64,000 bases of DNA from Halopseudomonas litoralis (GTDB lineage Bacteria > Pseudomonadota > Gammaproteobacteria > Pseudomonadales > Pseudomonadaceae). The notes beneath the pieces are model-generated. The model ran no database searches and was not told where the DNA came from. It was given only the letters and a program-made list of their open reading frames with translations. Positions 58,200-64,000 of the stretch are shown piece after piece. Every line of letters begins with the position of its first letter. Position 1 is the first letter of the stretch. A program made the position numbers and the translations under genes. Location: positions 744,001-808,000 of the forward strand of contig NZ_LT629748.1 in the NCBI RefSeq assembly GCF_900105005.1, written 5' to 3'.

Positions 58200-58673
58200 A
58201 TGCGCATTGGTCACGGCTATGACGTCCACCGTTTCGGTGATGGCGACTTCATTACTCTGGGTGGATTGCGGATTGCCCATGATCGGGGGCTGATTGCCCA
58301 TTCCGATGGGGATGTGGTGCTGCATGCGCTGACCGACGCGATTCTCGGTGCTGCCGCGTTGGGCGATATCGGCCGGCATTTCCCCGACACCGATCCGCAA
58401 TTCAAGGGCGCCGATAGCCGCGTGCTGCTGCGCCATGCCTTGTCGCTGGTGCATGCCAAGGGGTGGCAGGTGGGCAATGTGGACGTGACCATCGCCGCCC
58501 AGGCGCCGAAGCTGGCGCCGCATATCGACATCATGTGCCAGCGCGTGGCTGAGGATCTGCAGGTCGAGCTCGATCAGGTCAACATCAAAGCCACCACCAC
58601 CGAGAAGCTCGGCTTCGTCGGCCGCAAGGAGGGGATTGCCGTGGATGCGGTAGCCCTGCTGCTACCCCGATGA
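58200..58673 (+). CDS. ispF: 2-C-methyl-D-erythritol 2,4-cyclodiphosphate synthase IspF
   Basis: A 157-residue trimeric enzyme of the MEP isoprenoid pathway. The zinc ligands are in [11 protein letters not shown] (Asp8, His10) and [22 protein letters not shown] precedes. The C-terminal [19 protein letters not shown] is the family end. The start ATG 58200 matches the normal N-terminus. It overlaps truD by 4 bases and starts the conserved ispF-truD-surE-pcm run. Confidence 0.97.
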   Translation: MRIGHGYDVHRFGDGDFITLGGLRIAHDRGLIAHSDGDVVLHALTDAILGAAALGDIGRHFPDTDPQFKGADSRVLLRHALSLVHAKGWQVGNVDVTIAAQAPKLAPHIDIMCQRVAEDLQVELDQVNIKATTTEKLGFVGRKEGIAVDAVALLLPR

Positions 58674-59734
58674 GCAGCGATGACAGCCAGTGGCTGGGCC
58701 CGCGGGCACTGGGTGAGCCCTGCGGGCGGGCGGTGCTCAAGGCGCAGCCGGAGGACTTTCGGGTTACTGAAGTACTTGATATTGAATTGAGTGGGCAGGG
58801 CGAACATCTCTGGTTGTTGATTGAAAAACGCGATCTCAATACTGAAGATGTAGCACGCCAGCTGGCCAAGGCGGCCGGCATCAAATTGCGCGATGTCAGC
58901 TATGCGGGCATCAAGGATCGCCGGGCAATTACCAGCCAGTGGTTCAGCCTGCAGCTGCCAGGTAAAGCCGATCCGGACTTCTCGCCGCTGTGGAGTGATA
59001 ATCTGCGCTGCCTGGCCGGCCAGCGCCATTCACGTAAATTGCAGCGCGGTGCGCACAGTGCCAATCGTTTCGTCATCCGCCTGAGCAGCTTGCAGGCCGA
59101 GCGCGAGCAGCTGGATGCGCGGCTGCAGACTATCGCTGGTGTGGGTGTGCCGAACTATTTCGGCCCGCAGCGCTTCGGTCGGGACGGCGGCAATATTGAT
59201 CAGGCGCGCCAATGGGCTGAGCGGGGCGGTCTGCCCCCGGCTCGTGGGACCCGGTCGCGTTTGTTGTCCACTGCGCGCAGTCTGCTGTTCAACCGCGTGC
59301 TGGCGCAACGGGTCCGCGATTCGAGCTGGAACCAGTTGTTGGCCGGTGATTGTCTGGCGTTCACCGATAGCCGCAGCCACTTTGCAGCCGAGCGGCTGGC
59401 AGCCGATGACCGTCGCTTCGAGGAGTTGGATATTCATCCCACGGGGCCTTTGTGGGGTGTCGGTGAGTTGCCGAGTGCGCAAGCCGTGCAGGTGTTGGAG
59501 CAGACGGTAGCGGCGGGCGAGCCGGGACTGTGCCAATGGTTGGAAAGTGCCGGGCTCGAACAGCAAAGACGTATCTTGCGCCTCCCCATAACGGGGCTGA
59601 CGTGGCATTATCCTTCACTGGATTGTCTTGAAATTGAATTCACCCTGCCGACCGGCTGCTTCGCTACCGCAGTATTGCGAGAACTGCTGTTGCTGACTGA
59701 TGAGCCTGGTGGCGGACTGGAAAGTGAAACCTGA
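58670..59734 (+). CDS. truD: tRNA pseudouridine(13) synthase TruD
   Basis: A 354-residue enzyme that makes pseudouridine at position 13 of tRNA(Glu). The catalytic Asp83 is in [30 protein letters not shown] is the conserved second motif. The start overlaps ispF (ATGA) and the stop overlaps surE by one base. Confidence 0.95.
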   Translation: MSSDDSQWLGPRALGEPCGRAVLKAQPEDFRVTEVLDIELSGQGEHLWLLIEKRDLNTEDVARQLAKAAGIKLRDVSYAGIKDRRAITSQWFSLQLPGKADPDFSPLWSDNLRCLAGQRHSRKLQRGAHSANRFVIRLSSLQAEREQLDARLQTIAGVGVPNYFGPQRFGRDGGNIDQARQWAERGGLPPARGTRSRLLSTARSLLFNRVLAQRVRDSSWNQLLAGDCLAFTDSRSHFAAERLAADDRRFEELDIHPTGPLWGVGELPSAQAVQVLEQTVAAGEPGLCQWLESAGLEQQRRILRLPITGLTWHYPSLDCLEIEFTLPTGCFATAVLRELLLLTDEPGGGLESET

Positions 59735-60498
59735 TGCGTATTCTCATTGCCAATGATGATGGTGTACTGGCGCCAGGGCTGACGGCTCTGCACGGTGCGT
59801 TGGACGATTATGCCGATTGCGTGGTGGTCGCGCCCCATGAAGACCGAAGCGGAGCCAGCAGCGCGCTGACACTGGACAAGCCGCTGCGCCCTTTCTACCT
59901 GGAAAACGGCTTTGTCGGCCTCAACGGCACACCTACCGACTGTGTGCACCTGGGGGTCAACTCCTTGTTTGCCGACAGTGTCGACATGGTGGTGTCAGGT
60001 ATCAACCTGGGAGCCAACCTGGGCGACGACGTGCTGTACTCTGGCACTGTCGCGGCGGCTCTGGAAGGGCGCTTTCTAGCCAAGCCGGCGATGGCCTTTT
60101 CGCTGGTCAGTCGCCAGACCGATAATCTGCCCGCTGCGGCAGCGATCGCTCGTACGCTGGTCGAGGCGCATGAGCAGCTTGAGTTGCCACCGCGCACTAT
60201 CCTCAATGTGAATATTCCCAACCTGCCGCTTGAACGCATCAAGGGCATTGTGCTGACCCGGCTGGGGCATCGCAACCGTGCGGCCAAGCCGGTCAAGTGG
60301 ACCGATCCGAGGGGCAAGGAAGGTTATTGGATTTCCGTGGCTGGTGATGCCGAAGATGGCGGCGAAGGAACCGATTTCAATGCGGTGATGCAGGGCTATG
60401 TGTCGGTTACGCCACTGCGTATCGACAAGACGCATTATGAAGTGTTCGATCACCTGGATGGCTGGCTGGGCAATCTGAGGGCGAAAACCAATGCGTGA
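59734..60498 (+). CDS. surE: 5'/3'-nucleotidase SurE
   Basis: A 254-residue survival phosphatase acting on nucleoside 5'- and 3'-monophosphates and short polyphosphate. The metal-binding ANDDG at residues 6-10, PHEDRSGAS near 37 and [10 protein letters not shown] near 70 are conserved. One base overlap with truD, 8 with pcm. Confidence 0.96.
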   Translation: MRILIANDDGVLAPGLTALHGALDDYADCVVVAPHEDRSGASSALTLDKPLRPFYLENGFVGLNGTPTDCVHLGVNSLFADSVDMVVSGINLGANLGDDVLYSGTVAAALEGRFLAKPAMAFSLVSRQTDNLPAAAAIARTLVEAHEQLELPPRTILNVNIPNLPLERIKGIVLTRLGHRNRAAKPVKWTDPRGKEGYWISVAGDAEDGGEGTDFNAVMQGYVSVTPLRIDKTHYEVFDHLDGWLGNLRAKTNA

Positions 60499-61159
60499 GG
60501 AGCTCTTGAAGTCCGGGATTGGCATGACTTCCCAGCGCACCCGCGAACGCCTGTTGGAGCGTCTGTTCGAAGAGGGTATCCGTAACCTCCATGTACTTGA
60601 GGCCATCCGCCGTACACCGCGCCATCTGTTTCTCGATGAGGCGCTGGCGCACCGGGCTTATGAAGATACCGCGCTACCCATAGGCCATAACCAGACACTC
60701 TCCCAGCCTTACATAGTGGCGCGGATGACCGAGTTGCTTCTGGCTGGCGGGCCGCTGGACAAGGTGCTGGAAGTTGGCACCGGTTCGGGGTATCAGACCG
60801 CCATTCTGGCGCAAGTGGTCGAGAGAGTGTTCTCTGTGGAGCGAATCATGCCGCTGCAGGAGCGAGCCAAGGCGGTGCTCAAGGATATCGACATCCGCAA
60901 CGTGGTATTCCGACATGCCGACGGCAACTGGGGCTGGCCACAATACGGGCCCTATGATGCGATTCTGGTCACCGCGGCGCCTGCCGAAGTGCCTACGGAG
61001 TTGCTTGGCCAGTTGGCAGATCGCGGGCGGATGGTGATTCCGGTTGGCGAACATGAACAATTTCTCACTGTTGTGACCCGCGAAGGGGATCAATTCATCC
61101 GCCAGCAGGTCGAACCTGTACGTTTCGTTCCCTTGCTGGCAGGAGCTATCCGCTTTTGA
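60491..61159 (+). CDS. pcm: Protein-L-isoaspartate O-methyltransferase Pcm
   Basis: A 222-residue SAM-dependent repair methyltransferase acting on isoaspartyl residues. SAM motif [18 protein letters not shown] is near residue 96 and [20 protein letters not shown] before it. The start overlaps surE by 8 bases. The stop TGA overlaps a TTG start of the next gene. Confidence 0.95.
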   Translation: MREELLKSGIGMTSQRTRERLLERLFEEGIRNLHVLEAIRRTPRHLFLDEALAHRAYEDTALPIGHNQTLSQPYIVARMTELLLAGGPLDKVLEVGTGSGYQTAILAQVVERVFSVERIMPLQERAKAVLKDIDIRNVVFRHADGNWGWPQYGPYDAILVTAAPAEVPTELLGQLADRGRMVIPVGEHEQFLTVVTREGDQFIRQQVEPVRFVPLLAGAIRF

Positions 61160-62094
61160 ATCGCCTTTTTTCCGAGTATCTATTGATCTTTTTCAAGGGC
61201 ATGGCCATGGGCGCTGCCGATGTGGTGCCGGGCGTGTCGGGCGGCACCATTGCCTTCATCACGGGTATCTATGACCGGCTGCTGGCTGCTATCAGCGCCT
61301 GCACTCCTAATAAGCTGGTGTGGCTGCTGCGTGGCCGGATTCGGGAAACCTGGCAGTCCATTGACGGTAATTTTCTGGTGGCGTTGCTGGCCGGGGTGGT
61401 TACCAGTATCGCCACCCTGGCGAATCTGATCAGCTATCTCCTGGGCGAGCACCCAGAGCTGGTCTGGTCTTTCTTCTTCGGCCTGATCCTGGTCTCGGTG
61501 GTACTGGTAGGTCGGGAAATTCAACGCTGGAACCTGTGGACCCTCGCGATGTTGCTGGTGGGGGCGGCCTTCGCTTATGTCATTACCGTGGCGGCACCGC
61601 TGCAATGGCCGGTCAATCCAGTGATGATCTTTCTGGCTGGCGCGATCGCCATCTGCGCCATGATTCTGCCCGGTATATCGGGCAGTTTCATCCTGTTGCT
61701 GCTGGGTTTGTACGCAACAGTGCTGGGCGCGGTGAGATCCTTCGATGTGACCTTGCTGACGGTTTTCATCTTCGGTTGTCTCGTCGGCATCCTGAGCTTT
61801 TCCCGATTGCTGTCCTGGCTGCTGCAACATGCACGCGATGTCACCCTGGCGTTTCTGACAGGGCTGATGCTAGGTTCGTTGAACAAGGTCTGGCCATGGA
61901 AGCAAACGCTGACCTGGCGTGAAAACAGCCAAGGCGTCATGGAGCCGCTGCAACAGGTCAATCTGTTGCCGAGCAACTATGAACTCCTTACCGGAGCAGC
62001 ATCCTACTGGACCGGTGGTGTAATGCTGATGCTGGCAGCTATCGTACTGGTGCTGGGGCTGGAATGGTTCGGCCAACGACTGCGCCAGGATTGA
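61156..62094 (+). CDS. DUF368 family membrane protein
   Basis: A 312-residue polytopic inner-membrane protein of the DUF368 family. The conserved [22 protein letters not shown] occurs at residues 16-37 and a second copy, [21 protein letters not shown], near 172, an inverted-repeat transporter feature. Members have been linked to polyprenyl-phosphate flipping. The TTG start at 61156 overlaps the pcm stop and gives the family N-terminus. Two bases separate it from nlpD. Confidence 0.9.
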   Translation: MNRLFSEYLLIFFKGMAMGAADVVPGVSGGTIAFITGIYDRLLAAISACTPNKLVWLLRGRIRETWQSIDGNFLVALLAGVVTSIATLANLISYLLGEHPELVWSFFFGLILVSVVLVGREIQRWNLWTLAMLLVGAAFAYVITVAAPLQWPVNPVMIFLAGAIAICAMILPGISGSFILLLLGLYATVLGAVRSFDVTLLTVFIFGCLVGILSFSRLLSWLLQHARDVTLAFLTGLMLGSLNKVWPWKQTLTWRENSQGVMEPLQQVNLLPSNYELLTGAASYWTGGVMLMLAAIVLVLGLEWFGQRLRQD

Positions 62095-62095
62095 G

Positions 62096-62959
62096 ATGCC
62101 AGTGAGAAAAACCTACCCGCGCGAAATATGGGGGATGATTGTGAGGCAATGGAGCAGCAGAGTCGGACTACCCGCAGTCTTGCTTCTTGCATCGTTGCTG
62201 GCAGCTTGCGCGGGACCCATCGGTAGCATTCCGGTTGACGATCGCAGTCGTGGCGGCAAGCGTGCTGATCAGGTGACGTCTGGCTCCCACATCGTCCGTC
62301 GTGGTGAAACCCTCTATCAGATCGCTTTCCGTTACGGCTGGGACTGGAAAGCCCTTGCCGCGAATAATGGCATGCGTGAGCCTTTTATCATCTATCCGGG
62401 ACAACGTATCAGCCTCGCGACCCGGGCAGGGGGAGTCACTCGCACTACCACTCCGATAGCCCAGGCGAAGCCGGCAACCGGTGCACCGGTGAAATCCACT
62501 CCGGTCCCGGTATCCGCTCCGGTTACAAGTAGACCGCAGAAACAAGCTGTTACAAAAAAACCGGCGCCCGTTGCAGCGCCCGCTGCGCTTACTGGCTGGA
62601 AGTGGCCGGCCCAGGGCCCATTGATCGCGCGTTTCCAGTCGAACGCCAGTTTGAATAAAGGGATTGATATTGCTGGCGAGTTGGGTCAGCCTGTTCTAGC
62701 CGCCGCAAACGGTACGGTTGTGTATGCGGGACGTGGGCTGCTGGGTTACGGGGACATGATCATCGTCAAACATGATGAGGATTTTCTCAGTGCCTACGCA
62801 CACAACAGCCGCTTGCTGGTTAAGGAAGGGGAGCAGGTCAGAGTCGGGCAGAGAATTGCGGAGATGGGTAACAGTGGCACCGACCGGGTCAAACTGCACT
62901 TCGAGATCCGCCGTCGCGGCCAACCGGTAGATCCCCTTGGTTATTTGCCCAAACTGTGA
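62096..62959 (+). CDS. nlpD: Lipoprotein NlpD, LysM and degenerate M23 domain
   Basis: A 287-residue outer-membrane lipoprotein that activates cell-separation amidases such as AmiC. The lipobox LLAAC follows a signal, then a LysM domain (HIVRRGETLYQIAFRYGWDW to YPGQRISL), a Pro/Thr/Ala linker, and an M23 fold (KGIDIAGELGQPVLAAANG, then RVKLHFEIRRRG). The zinc ligands of active M23 enzymes are replaced (GIDIA and KLHFE lack the first His), as in NlpD/EnvC. ATG 62096 has AGGA upstream; an internal ATG at 62135 would give a shorter signal. rpoS promoters are usually inside nlpD. Confidence 0.92.
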   Translation: MPVRKTYPREIWGMIVRQWSSRVGLPAVLLLASLLAACAGPIGSIPVDDRSRGGKRADQVTSGSHIVRRGETLYQIAFRYGWDWKALAANNGMREPFIIYPGQRISLATRAGGVTRTTTPIAQAKPATGAPVKSTPVPVSAPVTSRPQKQAVTKKPAPVAAPAALTGWKWPAQGPLIARFQSNASLNKGIDIAGELGQPVLAAANGTVVYAGRGLLGYGDMIIVKHDEDFLSAYAHNSRLLVKEGEQVRVGQRIAEMGNSGTDRVKLHFEIRRRGQPVDPLGYLPKL

Positions 62960-63023
62960 ACTTGCTTCAAGATAAATCGGTATCGGCGTTGTCATAATTT
63001 CCAGGCACACTGCAGGGAGCACT

Positions 63024-63050
63024 GGATTGGCGAAGCGGGGTAGCCAATCC
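63024..63050 (+). promoter_or_regulatory. Hairpin in the nlpD-rpoS gap
   Basis: Perfect 8-bp stem GGATTGGC/GCCAATCC with an 11-base loop, between nlpD and rpoS. It could terminate nlpD or shape the rpoS leader mRNA. Confidence 0.45.
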
Positions 63051-63058
63051 CGGCGATA

Positions 63059-63074
63059 GTCAGCGGAGGCTGAC
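63059..63074 (+). promoter_or_regulatory. GGA-loop hairpin in the rpoS leader (RsmA/CsrA-like site)
   Basis: GTCAGC-GGAG-GCTGAC forms a 6-bp stem with GGA exposed in a tetraloop, the shape that Csr/Rsm proteins bind. It ends 60 bases before the rpoS ATG. One site only; binding is not shown. Confidence 0.35.
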
Positions 63075-63134
63075 ACGCACCGGATTGCGCTATGCGATCC
63101 GACCGTGTTTCGACTGAAGATGGGGCATGCAAAA

Positions 63135-64000
63135 ATGGCTGTTAATAATAATGCGCCTGATGATCTGGAGCTTGTGGATCAGACCAGGCCTGACGAACCC
63201 GAGACTGCGGATGAGCCAGATCGCGTTCGGGTTGCCACTCCTCGTAATCACAAACGCGAAAATGCGTTTGAATTCACCCGGCAGCTTGATGCCACTCAGA
63301 TGTACCTCAATGAAATCGGCTTCTCACCACTTCTCACTCCCGAGGAAGAGGTTTATTTCGCCCGGCTCGCGCTGAAGGGTGATGAGGCTGGTCGCAAGCG
63401 CATGATCGAAAGCAATCTGCGGTTGGTGGTCAAGATTGCCCGGCGCTACGTCAACCGGGGGTTGACCCTGCTGGATCTGATCGAAGAAGGTAACCTCGGT
63501 TTGATCCGGGCTGTCGAGAAATTCGATCCCGAGCGCGGTTTCCGTTTTTCAACCTACGCCACCTGGTGGATTCGTCAGACCATCGAGCGGGCCATCATGA
63601 ATCAGACGCGTACCATACGTCTGCCGATTCACGTGGTGAAGGAGCTGAACATCTATCTGCGCGCTGCGCGCGAGCTGACCCAGAAACTCGACCATGAGCC
63701 AACGCCCGAGGAGATCGCCGAGCTGCTGGACCGCCCGGTCGCGGACGTCAAGCGCATGCTCGGGTTGAACGAGCGGGTGGCGTCGGTGGACGTTTCACTG
63801 GGAGCGGATTCGGACAAGACCCTGCTCGATACCCTGGCAGATGATATGGCTGAGGATCCGCTGGAGCGTCTGCAGAATGACGACCTCAATGCCAGTATCG
63901 ATATGTGGCTGTCGGAGTTGAGCGAGAAGCAGCGCGAGGTAGTCACCAGACGCTTTGGTCTGCGCGGCCATGAAAGCAGCACGCTGGAAGAAGTGGGTCG
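63135..64000 (+). CDS. rpoS: RNA polymerase sigma factor RpoS (3' partial)
   Basis: N-terminal 288 residues of the stationary-phase sigma factor. The frame from ATG 63135 is open to the window end. After a variable acidic N-terminus (about 50 residues) comes [20 protein letters not shown], then region 2 ([20 protein letters not shown]) and region 3 ([14 protein letters not shown]), ending in region 4 near [17 protein letters not shown]. This is RpoS rather than RpoD or RpoH by the N-terminal motif and the nlpD context. The ribosome site is weak (GATGGGG). Confidence 0.97.
   Translation, partial: MAVNNNAPDDLELVDQTRPDEPETADEPDRVRVATPRNHKRENAFEFTRQLDATQMYLNEIGFSPLLTPEEEVYFARLALKGDEAGRKRMIESNLRLVVKIARRYVNRGLTLLDLIEEGNLGLIRAVEKFDPERGFRFSTYATWWIRQTIERAIMNQTRTIRLPIHVVKELNIYLRAARELTQKLDHEPTPEEIAELLDRPVADVKRMLGLNERVASVDVSLGADSDKTLLDTLADDMAEDPLERLQNDDLNASIDMWLSELSEKQREVVTRRFGLRGHESSTLEEVG

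Overview
The window is GC-rich chromosomal DNA from a gammaproteobacterium of the Pseudomonas group. A halotolerant lineage near P. stutzeri or Halopseudomonas fits best. Reasons: a fused MnhA/B (group 2 Mrp) antiporter operon, an ectABCD-ask ectoine/hydroxyectoine operon, Pseudomonas-order flagellar genes with sigma-54-type promoters, LigB, and the ispF-truD-surE-pcm-DUF368-nlpD-rpoS block. No rRNA, tRNA, CRISPR array, prophage or insertion sequence was seen. Two genes run off the ends: mnhA (5' end missing) and rpoS (3' end missing).

Layout. 1-4834: Na+(K+)/H+ antiporter mnhA'CDEFG. 4883-6205: two divergent lipoprotein genes, one of the OmpA family. 6262-11107 (minus): complete branched-chain amino acid ABC transporter livKHMGF. 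11260-11559: DUF2288 protein. 11575-14859 (minus): phosphonate-type, possibly selenate, ABC transporter with two permeases. 15346-16194: short-chain dehydrogenase. 16437-20039: three-subunit flavo-cytochrome dehydrogenase (Tat small subunit, GMC flavoprotein with an Fe-S-type Cys motif, tri-haem cytochrome c), followed by an acidic lipoprotein. 20555-33684: flagellar block fliEFGHIJ-hpt-fliKLMNOPQR-flhB with three sigma-54-like promoters. 33786-35506: SIMPL protein and an alpha/beta hydrolase. 35564-40187 (minus): ectABCD-ask. 40527-42446: speA. 42447-44093 (minus): ligB. 44255-44905 (minus): queuosine-precursor transporter yhhQ, with a leader that matches a preQ1-I riboswitch. 45029-46665 (minus): epoxide-hydrolase-like protein and an unknown protein. 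46695-54139 (minus): histidine kinase, sigma-54 response regulator, MacA, MacB and an outer membrane channel in a row. 54333-54716: DUF4168 protein. 54779-57813: LysR regulator divergent from frmA-fghA (glutathione-dependent formaldehyde oxidation). 57831-58074: two different inverted-repeat elements. 58200-64000: ispF-truD-surE-pcm-DUF368-nlpD-rpoS'.

How the genes work together. Salt and pH homeostasis (Mnh antiporter, ectoine and hydroxyectoine), motility (basal body and type III export apparatus), nutrient import, formaldehyde detoxification, envelope efflux (MacAB-type) and the stationary-phase regulator RpoS. Most content is core genome. The least ordinary items are the preQ1-type leader of yhhQ, a CpxR-like box before macA, the hitch-hiker-exported dehydrogenase of unknown substrate, structured elements in the rpoS leader, and the ends of the flagellar block, where fleSR and flhA-flhF-fleN-fliA are not next to it.
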